From Snodgrassella alvi_G (lineage in GTDB: Bacteria; Pseudomonadota; Gammaproteobacteria; Burkholderiales; Neisseriaceae), in assembly GCA_946478525.1 (NCBI GenBank), contig CAMLCH010000026.1:1-36847 (forward strand): a stretch of DNA of 36,847 nucleotides, given 5' to 3'. Both the position numbers and the translations under genes were made by a program. Positions 1 to 8,585 of this stretch are shown in pieces. Below the pieces are notes generated by a model. That model ran no database searches. It saw only the letters and a program-made list of their open reading frames with translations, and was not told the DNA's origin. The first letter of the stretch is position 1; each line of letters starts with the position of its first letter.

Positions 1-37
1 CCTGTCTCGTGGGCTCGGAGATGTGTATAAGAGACAG
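1..37 (+). other. Sequencing adapter (Nextera-type read 2 + mosaic end)
   Basis: Bases 4-37 match the 34-nt Nextera/Tn5 tagmentation read 2 adapter, and bases 19-37 are the 19-bp Tn5 mosaic end. This is library-construction sequence, not genomic DNA. Native sequence begins at about base 38. The match is from memory of the adapter and is exact over the whole stretch as far as I can see. Confidence 0.97.
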
Positions 38-653
38 AAGAAATGCCTGAATACATTAATCATTAGCAATGAGAATTTTCCATATTTTGACAACATATAC
101 TTATGCACAAAGATGATTTGTTAACGTAGAACAGTGTACATTTTCTAATGATTAACTTAATAATTAACCTAACTCATAATTAACCACTTGCTATTTTATA
201 GTCAGAATTTAATTCTCTGACCAGTTATATCATACTGATTAATATTGAAAAATTTATTTTTATTTATTCTGCTTTAGGTATCATCATACCCATCAAAATA
301 ATCTTCAAATTATGACATATTAATTTTCTATTTCAGTCAGTTAATATATTTATCTACAGATAAGCAGCACTATCCGATATTATTATAATTTGTACACCTT
401 AGCGACTGCATGAAAATATCGGGTGTTTTCTGCCAAATTCGTTTGGTCATATTTCTCAAGCTTTATTCCCTATATATACATATTTGAATAACATGTCTTT
501 GAAAATAGAAAGCCGTGAAAATAAATTCACCACGATGTTATACGATGATTTTTATTGGCAAATTTTATTCCTATTCTATTTTTATATTCTATTTCTTATC
601 ATACCAAAACAAGCTATTTTCTTCTTAATAATTAAAATGATGCGATCAATCAT
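38..653. other. AT-rich non-coding left end
   Basis: No convincing gene. One DnaA-box match TTATGCACA is at 101-109. An imperfect folding region lies at 374-426: CCGATATT at 374-381 can pair with AATATCGG at 415-422, or ACACC at 394-398 with GGTGT at 422-426, followed by TTTT. That could be an attenuator- or terminator-like fold, but support is weak. The open frame that runs through 484-759 is an artefact of the tRNA on the other strand. Confidence 0.5.
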
Positions 654-727
654 TGGAGCGGATAACGGGATTCGAACCCGCCCGAACTGCTTGGGAAGCA
701 GTTATGCTACCACTACATCATATCCGC
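654..727 (-). tRNA. tRNA-Gly(CCC)
   Basis: Read on the minus strand this folds as a complete 74-nt tRNA including an encoded CCA (654-656). The 7-bp acceptor stem is GCGGATA (721-727) with TATCCGC (658-664), and the discriminator base is U. The anticodon arm is ACTGC-TTCCCAA-GCAGT, with anticodon CCC at 693-695. The T arm carries GGTTCGAATCC. U73 and the CCA fit bacterial tRNA-Gly. It decodes GGG glycine codons. A short stem at 636-654 followed by an AT-rich tract may help termination but is weak. Confidence 0.96.
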
Positions 728-786
728 AGTTGTTCTTAAAAAAGCTTTCTGCTATGTAATATTAAATTTACACGAATATAATAAAG

Positions 787-1678
787 TTATCCACACTACT
801 ATATTAATTTTGTATTAATTTATCCAAACGATAGGTTCACCAATAAGCACAGAATTAATATTGTAATGACTAATTTAGGTATTTTGCTAAAAATATTATT
901 AGTGTGGATAAACAGGTTTGATTTAACTAACTCATTAATAAAAGCCGAATGACTATGGTTATATAGTGTTCGGCGAATATTTTTCTTTAAGTAAGAACGA
1001 TTAATTATCGGTATTTGAATTTTCTGACAATAATATTTTTATCTTTAATCTGTGGACAAAGTTATAATCGATATTAATTGCTCAGTTTTTGTATTTGTAT
1101 ACATCTTGGTCTATGGTATCTGAAGATATTTGTAGTGGATAGATATTTTTTATTGTGGATTTCATATTTAATGGTCAGCTATAAAAGTATGAATATAATT
1201 AATTATAAGACTGGAAATTTTCTATACAGTAAATGCAAATCAAATGAATCAGCTAATTCCTAAATAGTAGCTCACCTAATTATCCACAGTATTGCTTAAG
1301 AATTTACTAAAAAATATATTATTTACTGCTAAAAACTTTAGTCTAAAGGTTTTACTCTAAATTTAAATCCATATTGATTTTTATTTTTAGTGATCTTATT
1401 AATTTATTTTAGTTCAATCGCTGATTACACGATGAGTTTAGCTGAAATAATAGGCTTATTTCGACTATTAATAAAATATTGATCTATTATTCTTGATTTA
1501 TCCACAAAATATAAGTGTTCTGAAATAAGCTCAATCTTCAAATACCTTTATATAATCCTTTCGAGGTTGCCAAATTATCAGAAATCTATTCTCATTACAT
1601 TGATTGCGTGTACTTTTAATCAGATTTTGTGGATATCTTTTTAACCATAGGCTAGTTCCATCATATCATTGTGAATAA
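787..1678. promoter_or_regulatory. DnaA-box cluster A
   Basis: Perfect TTATCCACA boxes lie at 787-795 (+), 903-911 (-), 1280-1288 (+) and 1498-1506 (+). A TTATTCACA box lies at 1670-1678 (-). One-mismatch boxes are at 1051-1059 (TTGTCCACA, -) and 1628-1636 (ATATCCACA, -). TTATNCACA is the established DnaA binding consensus. Five consensus boxes in under 900 bases is far above chance for a 9-mer. Whether DnaA binds them here is inference. Confidence 0.7.
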
Positions 1679-1813
1679 CATTCCGATCTATTCTCCATTA
1701 GTCTTTTAGCTTGGTAACAATGATAACCTTCATAAAATCACTAAAATTCTCTTTTATCTTGTTTAGTAAAATAGTAGGCTTTTAGCTGGATCCGCATTCC
1801 GATCTGTAATATT
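1481..1813 (+). repeat. GATCT 13-mer-like repeats (possible unwinding element)
   Basis: Compared with the E. coli oriC 13-mer GATCTNTTNTTTT, the elements at 1481-1493 (12 of 13), 1801-1813 (11 of 13) and 1685-1697 (10 of 13) match well. A weaker one sits at 1392-1404. The first lies five bases before a perfect DnaA box (1498-1506), an arrangement reminiscent of the E. coli DUE beside box R1. The 11-mer CATTCCGATCT is exactly repeated at 1679-1689 and 1795-1805. The role in DNA unwinding is inference. Confidence 0.45.
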
Positions 1814-1873
1814 TTGTCTACTGTCTGGCAATGTTAATATCTTTGTTTTTATCACTCTTCATTTGATATTACT

Positions 1874-2551
1874 ATGATTACGGATATCCTTGCCGTTAAC
1901 CCGAATTGCTGGAGTTACTCAGCCAGAAAGTTGGTTGATCCCATATTGGAGCAGATAATGCAGTTACCTTTTATTCGTGCTCTGGGTGATGGATCTCTCC
2001 CACAGGAAAATTTTATTTTTTATTTACAACAAGATGTTTTGTATTTGCAGCATTATAGTCAGATTATGAATTTGATTGCTGCAAAATGCCCATCTGACTA
2101 TGATGCCCAGCAATTTCGCCGTTTCAGTACTGAAACCATTAAAGCAGAACAAAGTTTACAACAGGATTTATTACAACATAATGAGATGGTCATACAACAG
2201 GCTCCAAGCTGTTTATTCTATACTGCTTTTCTCTATCAGCAGCTGGCTACAAAACCTTTACCAGTGATAATTGCCAGTATATTACCGTGTTTTTATATTT
2301 ATCAACAGGTAGGTAAACAGTTATTGTCCCATAAAAATATTCACACCAATCCCTACTTGCGTTGGATTGAGGCGTATAACTGTCCCGAGTATAGTCGCGA
2401 CTGCGAAATAGCAATTGCTATTGCTGATCGTATGGCATCAGAAAACGATACTGCAATAGCTCATTCTATGCTGCAAGGTTTTTTGACAGCAGCCAGACTG
2501 GAATGGCAACTATGGGACGGTTGCTGGCAAATGACTGACTGGTCAATCTAA
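1874..2551 (+). CDS. tenA: TenA-family aminopyrimidine aminohydrolase / thiaminase II
   Basis: 225 residues, the usual length of TenA (THI-4/PQQC fold, all-helical). TenA hydrolyses aminomethyl- or formylaminopyrimidine breakdown products of thiamin to hydroxymethylpyrimidine for salvage, in the cytoplasm. Family landmarks are visible: FYLQQD with the substrate-binding Asp at about 54, the nucleophilic Cys in ILPCFYIY at 139, and the C-terminal Glu in RLEWQLW at about 210. No other thiamin gene is nearby and I see no TPP riboswitch upstream. There is no clear Shine-Dalgarno before the ATG. It converges on purD with only 14 bases between their stops. A more divergent TenA homologue with another substrate cannot be excluded. 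Confidence 0.85.
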   Translation: MITDILAVNPNCWSYSARKLVDPILEQIMQLPFIRALGDGSLPQENFIFYLQQDVLYLQHYSQIMNLIAAKCPSDYDAQQFRRFSTETIKAEQSLQQDLLQHNEMVIQQAPSCLFYTAFLYQQLATKPLPVIIASILPCFYIYQQVGKQLLSHKNIHTNPYLRWIEAYNCPEYSRDCEIAIAIADRMASENDTAIAHSMLQGFLTAARLEWQLWDGCWQMTDWSI

Positions 2552-2565
2552 TTTATTGCAGTGGT

Positions 2566-3834
2566 TTATTTTAATGCTTTAGCAGCGATATCGTTTCGAT
2601 ATTGCATTCCCTTAAACTTAATGGGTTCTAGAGCTGCATATGCTTGTTGCTGTGCCTCAGCAACATTTTGACCCATACCGACAACACATAACACTCGCCC
2701 ACCCGAGACAATCAGTTTTTTGTCAGCATTAAATGATGTGCCGGCATGAAAAATTTTTCCGTTATCACTGGCCAGATCGACACCATCAATTATGTCTCCG
2801 CGCCGGGGACTATGGGGATAACCTGATGCTGCCAGCACAACGCCCACAGCAATTTCCTCAGACCACACCGCATTTGTTTCATTAAGCTTACCAGCCAAAG
2901 CAGCCAGTAATAAATCCACAAAATCAGTTTGCAGGCGGCACATTATTGGCTGTGTTTCAGGATCACCAAATCGACAATTAAATTCGATAGTATATGGTGC
3001 ACCGGTTTCATCAATCATTAAGCCAGCATAGAGGAATCCTCGATAAGGATGTCCTGCTGCCAGCATTCCCTGTACGGTCGGTTTAATAATTTCATCAATC
3101 ACACGTTGATGTACTGCAGGCGTCACTACTGGAGCCGGGGAATAGGCACCCATACCGCCTGTATTAGGACCAGCATCATTATCCAGTAAACGTTTATGAT
3201 CCTGACTACTGGCCATCGCCAGTATATGCTCGCCATCAACCATAACGATAAAACTTGCTTCTTCTCCCTGCAGATAATCTTCTATAACGACTCTGGCACC
3301 GGCACTACCCATACTATTATCCAGTAAGATACTGTCAATCGCCTGATGGGCTTCGTCTGGTGTCATCGCTACAATAACCCCTTTACCAGCAGCCAGCCCG
3401 TCAGCCTTGATAACAATGGGTGCACCCTTTTGTTCAATGTACTGATGAGCCTCTTGGGCATCACTAAATGTAGCATAAGCAGCTGTTGGAATGCCGTGTT
3501 TGGTCATAAATGCTTTGGCAAAATCTTTCGAACTTTCTAACTGCGCGCAATATTTGCTTGGACCAAATATTGCCAGTCCAGCCTTAGTAAAATCATCCAC
3601 AATACCGGCAGCCAATGGTGCTTCGGGTCCAACGAGGGTGAAATCGATTTCCTGCTCGAAACAAAACTGTATAAGCTGCTGATGGTCGCTCAGATTAATA
3701 TTACACAGTTTATTTTCTCGGGCTGTTCCAGCATTTCCCGGTGCGACAAAGACTATTTCTACTTTATCCGACTGAGCTAGTTTCCAGGCCAGTGCATGCT
3801 CGCGTCCGCCACTACCTATAACCAGTAATTTCAT
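2566..3834 (-). CDS. purD: Phosphoribosylamine-glycine ligase (GARS)
   Basis: 422 residues, full length for PurD. It joins 5-phosphoribosylamine and glycine using ATP in the second step of de novo purine synthesis. The N-terminal GSGGREHALAWKL (7-19), the ATP-grasp segment KADGLAAGKGV (143-153), GPNTGGMGAYSP (222-233) and EFNCRFGDPETQ (284-295) are all intact. The ATG at 3834 is preceded by a strong AAAGGGG ribosome-binding site. It stands alone here, not beside purH, and is co-oriented with the yigZ-ltaE pair 70 bases upstream. Confidence 0.98.
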   Translation of the reverse strand: MKLLVIGSGGREHALAWKLAQSDKVEIVFVAPGNAGTARENKLCNINLSDHQQLIQFCFEQEIDFTLVGPEAPLAAGIVDDFTKAGLAIFGPSKYCAQLESSKDFAKAFMTKHGIPTAAYATFSDAQEAHQYIEQKGAPIVIKADGLAAGKGVIVAMTPDEAHQAIDSILLDNSMGSAGARVVIEDYLQGEEASFIVMVDGEHILAMASSQDHKRLLDNDAGPNTGGMGAYSPAPVVTPAVHQRVIDEIIKPTVQGMLAAGHPYRGFLYAGLMIDETGAPYTIEFNCRFGDPETQPIMCRLQTDFVDLLLAALAGKLNETNAVWSEEIAVGVVLAASGYPHSPRRGDIIDGVDLASDNGKIFHAGTSFNADKKLIVSGGRVLCVVGMGQNVAEAQQQAYAALEPIKFKGMQYRNDIAAKALK

Positions 3835-3905
3835 GCTTACCCCTTTGTATATAATTTGTCCTGAAAGAATTTTGTCCTGCGTGATGATTAATTAGTTTCT
3901 AGGAA

Positions 3906-4511
3906 TCATTCAATGAGTTTAACATCAATAGTGCGAAGTTGCTGCAAGGCAGCCAAACCACTCTGAAAGCGAGCTAAAGGCAGCGAAACTTCCAGATGAC
4001 AGTGTTGTTGTAAATCTTGTGACAGTATGGTTACTTGTTGTTGTTTACACCAGCGCATAGCTTCATGCAGATGGGCATAATCACAACTAAGCTGTAATTG
4101 TCGACAAACATCCTGTTGTATTTTTTCAGCACCTTGTAAAGCCTGTGCCGTTACTGTTTTATAGGCATTAATCAAGCCAGGTACACCTAACAAGGTTCCG
4201 CCAAAATAGCGTACCACAATAACCAGTACATTAGTTAATTCCGCAGAATCAATTTGTCCTAGTATTGGTCGGCCAGCACTTCCGGCAGGTTCGCCGTCAT
4301 CATTAGCACGAAATCGATTACCATCTACCCCAAGGCGCCAAGCATAACACCAGTGTCGAGCTTTATGATGCTGTTCCCGCTTATGTAATACTTCTTGCCT
4401 GATTGCCGTTTCCGTTTGTACCGGATAAGCAAATGCCAGAAAGCGACTCCCTTTATCTTTAAACTCTGCCTCTACTGGAGCTGCTAAAGTAGTAAACTGC
4501 TCTACACTCAT
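3906..4511 (-). CDS. yigZ: YigZ/IMPACT family protein
   Basis: 201 residues, matching the bacterial YigZ (UPF0029/IMPACT) family. Family signatures are KGSRF (20-24), the H..K..H.CYAWRLG segment (49-61), NDDGEPAGSAGRPIL (70-84) and VVRYFGGTLLG (99-109), then a C-terminal ferredoxin-like half. Eukaryotic IMPACT modulates translation control. The bacterial role is not established, so no function is assigned. Its ATG overlaps the stop of the upstream ltaE-like gene by four bases (ATGA at 4508-4511), implying one transcript and translational coupling. Confidence 0.92.
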   Translation of the reverse strand: MSVEQFTTLAAPVEAEFKDKGSRFLAFAYPVQTETAIRQEVLHKREQHHKARHWCYAWRLGVDGNRFRANDDGEPAGSAGRPILGQIDSAELTNVLVIVVRYFGGTLLGVPGLINAYKTVTAQALQGAEKIQQDVCRQLQLSCDYAHLHEAMRWCKQQQVTILSQDLQQHCHLEVSLPLARFQSGLAALQQLRTIDVKLIE

Positions 4512-5560
4512 GATGTTGCTATAGTCTGGCGGATCGCTGCAACAAAAGTATCAATCTGCTCTGCAGTAGTATCAAAGCTGGTCATCCAGCGAACTTCCTG
4601 AATTTGTTCATTCCAGTCATAAAAATGAAATTGCTCATGCAGCCGCTCACAAATAGCTTTGGGTACGATGGCAAAAACTGCATTTGCTTCAGTTTTCTGT
4701 GTAATGGAGATTTCTTTTATATCTGCTAATGCATTAGCCAGTCGCGTAGCCATCGCATTACTATGCTGCGCTAATTGCAACCATAAATCGTCTTCAAACC
4801 AAGCCAAAAATTGTGCTGACAAATAGCGCATTTTAGAACCAAGCTGAGCATTAATTTTACGCAAATAAGGCATAGCCTCCTGTTGTTCACCATGCATGGC
4901 GATAATGCACTCGCCCTGCAACAAACCATTTTTAGTTCCACCCAGATTAAGCATGTCCACACCAGTGGCTGTGATCATGGTTTTTAGATCAGTATTCTGA
5001 GTTACTAAAGCATTGGACAGACGAGCACCATCCAGATAAAGCTTCATATGATGTTGATGACAATAATCAGCTAAAGTTTTAATTTCCGACACAGTATAGC
5101 AAGTACCCAGCTCTGTTGCCTGACTGATATACACCACTGCTGGTTGTGCGCGGTGTTCGAAGCCAAAGCCCCATGCCTGTTTGGCGACCAGTTCAGGCGT
5201 TAGTTTGCCATCCGCAGTTGGAATTGAAAATAATTTCATTCCGCCAAGATATTCTGGTGCATTTCCTTCATCGCAATTAATGTGGGCACTTTCTGCACAA
5301 ATAACGGCTCCCCAACGAGGAAGCAACGATTGCAAAGCAATAATGTTAGCTCCAGTGCCATTAAACACAGGATATGCCTGTGCCTGTTCACCAAATAGTT
5401 GCTTTATTTTATCCTGCAACGCTGATGTGTATACATCAGCACCATAAGCTGACTGATGCCCTTCATTAGCAGTATTCAGAGCAGCCAGTATTTTAGGATG
5501 GATACCTGAATAATTATCGGAAGCAAAAGAATATATTTTTGGATCGTGAAGACGGTTCAT
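4508..5560 (-). CDS. ltaE: Low-specificity L-threonine aldolase-like PLP enzyme
   Basis: 350 residues of the fold-type I, beta-eliminating lyase/threonine aldolase family (COG2008). These enzymes split L-threonine or L-allo-threonine into glycine and acetaldehyde. Visible features are SDNYSG near the N terminus (14-19), FNGTGAN (66-72), the cofactor-binding Asp in LYLDGARL (177) and the Schiff-base Lys in LNLGGTKNG (210). GGGAG upstream of the ATG at 5560 supports the start. It forms an overlapping pair with yigZ. Exact substrate preference cannot be read from sequence, so the gene symbol is a best fit. Confidence 0.88.
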   Translation of the reverse strand: MNRLHDPKIYSFASDNYSGIHPKILAALNTANEGHQSAYGADVYTSALQDKIKQLFGEQAQAYPVFNGTGANIIALQSLLPRWGAVICAESAHINCDEGNAPEYLGGMKLFSIPTADGKLTPELVAKQAWGFGFEHRAQPAVVYISQATELGTCYTVSEIKTLADYCHQHHMKLYLDGARLSNALVTQNTDLKTMITATGVDMLNLGGTKNGLLQGECIIAMHGEQQEAMPYLRKINAQLGSKMRYLSAQFLAWFEDDLWLQLAQHSNAMATRLANALADIKEISITQKTEANAVFAIVPKAICERLHEQFHFYDWNEQIQEVRWMTSFDTTAEQIDTFVAAIRQTIATS

Positions 5561-5760
5561 TAGCAGACTCTCCCTTGAATCAATGAAAAACCATTGGATA
5601 AAACTGCTGTACCAATCAGATATTCAAACAATCTCATCCGTGACAAACTACGACCTACCGATTACATCAAAATAGTAAATCAACAAAATTTTTCTATCAA
5701 TAGACAAGCACAGCAACTTAATTTAAGCGATTAACTACATGTAGCAAGAAAGTTACCATT

Positions 5761-5778
5761 ATGTTTCACGTGAAACAT
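5761..5778. promoter_or_regulatory. parS: parS centromere site (ParB binding)
   Basis: ATGTTTCACGTGAAACAT is a perfect 18-bp palindrome containing the 16-bp canonical chromosomal parS, TGTTTCACGTGAAACA (5762-5777). It lies in the gap between the etfA stop (5788) and ltaE. ParB loads here and spreads, directing origin segregation. Chromosomal parS sites usually lie in the origin-proximal part of bacterial chromosomes. I saw no second copy in the window. Confidence 0.93.
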
Positions 5779-5787
5779 TTTAGTATG

Positions 5788-6732
5788 TTAAGACACAGCT
5801 ACTTTTAATTGCTGTATCAACTCAGGAATGGCAGTATTAAGATCGGCAACCAAGCCATAATCAGCAACATTAAAGATAGGTGCATCAGCATCTTTATTGA
5901 TCGCTACAATTACTTTACTGTCTTTCATACCGGCCAGATGCTGAATCGCGCCAGATATACCGACCGCGATATATAACTCAGGTGCAACAACTTTACCGGT
6001 CTGCCCTACTTGATATTCGTTTGGAATATAATCAGCATCTACAGCTGCACGCGAAGCTCCAATAGCAGCATTGAGGATATTAGCTAAAGGATTGAGCAGA
6101 TTAGCAAAATTTTCCGCGCTACCCAATCCCCTACCCCCGCTGACAATGGTTTTAGCAGTGGTTAATTCCGGATGATCTGAATGGGTATGAGTACGATCAA
6201 TAAAGCGACTAAGCTGTTGTGGTTCAGCAAATGTCACTGTTTCCAATTCAGCCTGTCCGCCATTGGCTTCAGCCGGAGTAAACGCTGTAGTGCGGATAGT
6301 CAATATTTGCTGAGATTGTTCACAGCGCACGGTTTGCAATACATTACCAGCGTAGACAGGATGTACAAAGGTATTAGCATCAATAATTTCCGTCACTTCA
6401 GAAACCGGTGCACAATCTAGTAAAGCAGCAATGCGCGGTAACAGATTTTTACCAGCACTATTTGCTGCTGCAATTAGATGGCTATACTTTTCAGCCAAAT
6501 GCACCACCAAAGGAGCGACAGCTTCTGCCAATCCATGATCATATTCAATCGCCTCAGCAATGAGCACTTTTCGCACGCCAATAATTTGCTGAGCCTGAAT
6601 AGCAACATCATTTATATTGTATCCGGCTACCAGTATGTCTACTTCACCCAGTTGTGTTGCTGCTGTTACCGCATGCAGAGTAGCTTCATCTAGCTGTTGC
6701 TGTTGGTGGTCGGCAATAATCAATACAGTCAC
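5788..6732 (-). CDS. etfA: Electron transfer flavoprotein alpha subunit
   Basis: 314 residues, the normal length for EtfA (FixB). With EtfB it forms a soluble FAD/AMP heterodimer passing electrons from acyl-CoA and related dehydrogenases to ETF-ubiquinone oxidoreductase. The C-terminal FAD domain is intact: SGGRGLGSAENF (198-209), GQTGK (243-247), GISGAIQHLAGM (258-269) and INKDADAPIF (278-287). The start is GTG at 6732, fixed by GAGGAG just upstream, which overlaps the etfB stop. The gap to etfB is 10 bases, so the pair is one operon. No dehydrogenase or ETF-QO gene is in the window. Confidence 0.97.
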   Translation of the reverse strand: MTVLIIADHQQQQLDEATLHAVTAATQLGEVDILVAGYNINDVAIQAQQIIGVRKVLIAEAIEYDHGLAEAVAPLVVHLAEKYSHLIAAANSAGKNLLPRIAALLDCAPVSEVTEIIDANTFVHPVYAGNVLQTVRCEQSQQILTIRTTAFTPAEANGGQAELETVTFAEPQQLSRFIDRTHTHSDHPELTTAKTIVSGGRGLGSAENFANLLNPLANILNAAIGASRAAVDADYIPNEYQVGQTGKVVAPELYIAVGISGAIQHLAGMKDSKVIVAINKDADAPIFNVADYGLVADLNTAIPELIQQLKVAVS

Positions 6733-6742
6733 GGTTATCTCC

Positions 6743-7492
6743 TCAAATCACTTTTGCTTCATTTTTCAGTCTGGATACCAGCTCAGCCACATCTGCTACT
6801 TTAATGCCGGCTGTACGTGCTTTTGGCTCAGCCACTTTTAATTGAATCAATCGAGGCTGAGTATCAACATTTAGCTCAGCCACAGATTTCTTCTCCAGTG
6901 GCTTTTTCTTTGCCTGCATAATATTGGGCAATTTAATGTAGCGTGGTTCGTTTAAACGCAGATCAACACTGATTACTGCAGGTAATTTTAGTCCTAGCTG
7001 TTCCTGACCACCGTCAATTTCACGAGTAACCAGAACTTCATCAGAATGAAGTTCTACTTTGCTGACACAGGTTCCCTGTGCAGCTGACATTAACGCAGCC
7101 AGCATTTGTGCCGTTTGATTGGCATCATCATCAATCGCCTGCTTACCTAATAACAGCAATTGAGGCTGTTCCTGTTGAGCAACAGCATGTAATAGTTTGG
7201 CTACGGCCAATGGCTGTAACTGTTCATCAGTTTCGATATGAATGGCACGGTCAGCACCCATAGCCAGTGCTGTGCGTAGGGTCTCCTCACACTGTTTTAC
7301 TCCCAGCGAAATCACCACAACTTCGCTGATCTTACCTGCCTCTTTTAACCGTACAGCTTCTTCTACAGCAATTTCATCAAATGGATTCATTGACATTTTC
7401 ACATTGCCAATATCGACATCAGATTGATCAGCCTTTACCCGCACTTTGACGTTGTAATCCACGACACGCTTTACCGCTACCATTACTTTCAT
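6743..7492 (-). CDS. etfB: Electron transfer flavoprotein beta subunit
   Basis: 249 residues, full length for EtfB (FixA). It starts MKVMVAVKRVVDYNVKVRVK, with NPFDEIAVEEA at about 37-47, GKQAIDDDANQ at 116-126 in the AMP-binding part, and the beta signature VDLRLNEPRYIKLPNIM at 176-192. It is the partner of EtfA and the first gene of the etfBA operon. AAAGGTGG precedes the ATG at 7492. Its promoter must lie in the 1.1-kb gap that separates it from the divergent trmO. Confidence 0.97.
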   Translation of the reverse strand: MKVMVAVKRVVDYNVKVRVKADQSDVDIGNVKMSMNPFDEIAVEEAVRLKEAGKISEVVVISLGVKQCEETLRTALAMGADRAIHIETDEQLQPLAVAKLLHAVAQQEQPQLLLLGKQAIDDDANQTAQMLAALMSAAQGTCVSKVELHSDEVLVTREIDGGQEQLGLKLPAVISVDLRLNEPRYIKLPNIMQAKKKPLEKKSVAELNVDTQPRLIQLKVAEPKARTAGIKVADVAELVSRLKNEAKVI

Positions 7493-8585
7493 CTAAGTCC
7501 ACCTTTAGATTATTCATTACCTGCTTATCTAAGCGATAATAAGCAAATAGTTTGCCGACAATTAATCATTTAAATTTATAAAATCAATAGTTTATGAATT
7601 TAAATGCCTGTTTAATTTTCTAATCAACCTTTTATATTAACAGAACTTACAGTAATCTGCTGTAATGAGCACTTTATCCGCTAATTAAAATGGATAGCTG
7701 TATTATGCCAATTCACTGTGGATAACTTTAGTTTTCTCATAATTGAGAAAGTAGGACTATGTATTGACTGTATTAAATAATTTCTTTAAACCAAAAAATT
7801 TCACATTTGATCAGTAATCGATTGGAAATTAATTTGCAGATATTAATCTGGATAAAGATTTCCATTTGCTAAGCTGAAATAGAAAGTAAGTCTTTTTAAC
7901 AAATGCTTAGACAATTGTGAATCTATCAACCAATGTATAAATTATAGTGATCGACTTCAACAGCTAATTTGCCCATTTTTCTATTTATCCATAGACAACA
8001 GTGCATAAAATTAATTTAAATATTTTTTACTGCACAATTATCGATCTTAAACAGAGATTTTTCTTCAGATTTAAGTAACCAGTAATGTAGACGTTTTTAA
8101 CTTTGTCTCTGTGCCGACCATTTCACAATGGATAATTAGTTTAAACAGTTCAGTTTTGTGGACAAAATAAAGGTTATTCAGCTGTAGTTGATTTTTAAGC
8201 TACTAAATTAATCAATAGATAATTGGATTGCAGAGGCAGCCATCTTAATATCTTTCATAGTTAACTTTATTACTCAGGTGTTATTTTTGAAAAAATTAAA
8301 ACTTAATAAAATTCCTCAAAAATAAAGCCTGTATTTTGATATTTATTGTTTAATCAATTTTAAAAGATCAACCCTAATCATATATTTTGTCATAAATAAA
8401 TATATAGAAAATTCATCTTATTACGACAAAATATTGTATTTATCAAAGCTTAATTTTCATCTTCAGCAAAAAAATAATCATAACAACAGGTCATAGCAAT
8501 GATTATTTTATTCACAGCTTATCTACAAATTACCTGTGAATAATATCGTACAATAGTAATATATTTAGACATTAAAAACTTAGCT
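7493..8585. other. 1.1-kb gene-free divergence with DnaA-box cluster B
   Basis: This separates leftward etfB from rightward trmO, and no plausible gene is inside. DnaA boxes are TGTGGATAA at 7717-7725, TTATTCACA at 8508-8516 and TGTGAATAA at 8535-8543. Weaker ones are at 7985-7993 (TTATCCATA), 8157-8165 (TTGTCCACA on the minus strand) and 8519-8527 (TTATCTACA). The final three elements sit within 36 bases, the outer two facing each other. It must also hold the promoters of etfBA and trmO, which I could not place with confidence. Confidence 0.6.

Larger units (their letters stand above)
728..1873. other. Gene-free AT-rich stretch, candidate replication-origin DNA
   Basis: No open frame here looks like a real protein; the 61-codon frame at 1078-1263 lacks a ribosome-binding site and family features. 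Instead the stretch carries many DnaA-box matches and GATCT-starting 13-mer-like elements, listed separately. By rough hand count, G exceeds C from about 840 to 1200, and C exceeds G from about 1200 to 1860. This local change does not have the polarity expected to the right of an origin, so skew does not settle the question. Confidence 0.5.

Noticed and set aside
22..30. TGTGTATAA DnaA-box match (and the reverse at the right end)
   Set aside because: It lies inside the Tn5 mosaic-end adapter, so it is not genomic.
484..759. 91-codon frame with a GIRTRPNCLGSSYATTTSYP segment
   Set aside because: It is the antisense translation of tRNA-Gly at 654-727, a well-known artefact that looks protein-like.
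1078..1263. 61-codon frame in candidate oriC region
   Set aside because: No ribosome-binding site, no family features, and AT-rich composition that gives hydrophobic chance frames.
728..1873. TPP riboswitch upstream of tenA
   Set aside because: I looked for the conserved CUGAGA and ACC(C/U)GA elements and did not find a convincing pair.
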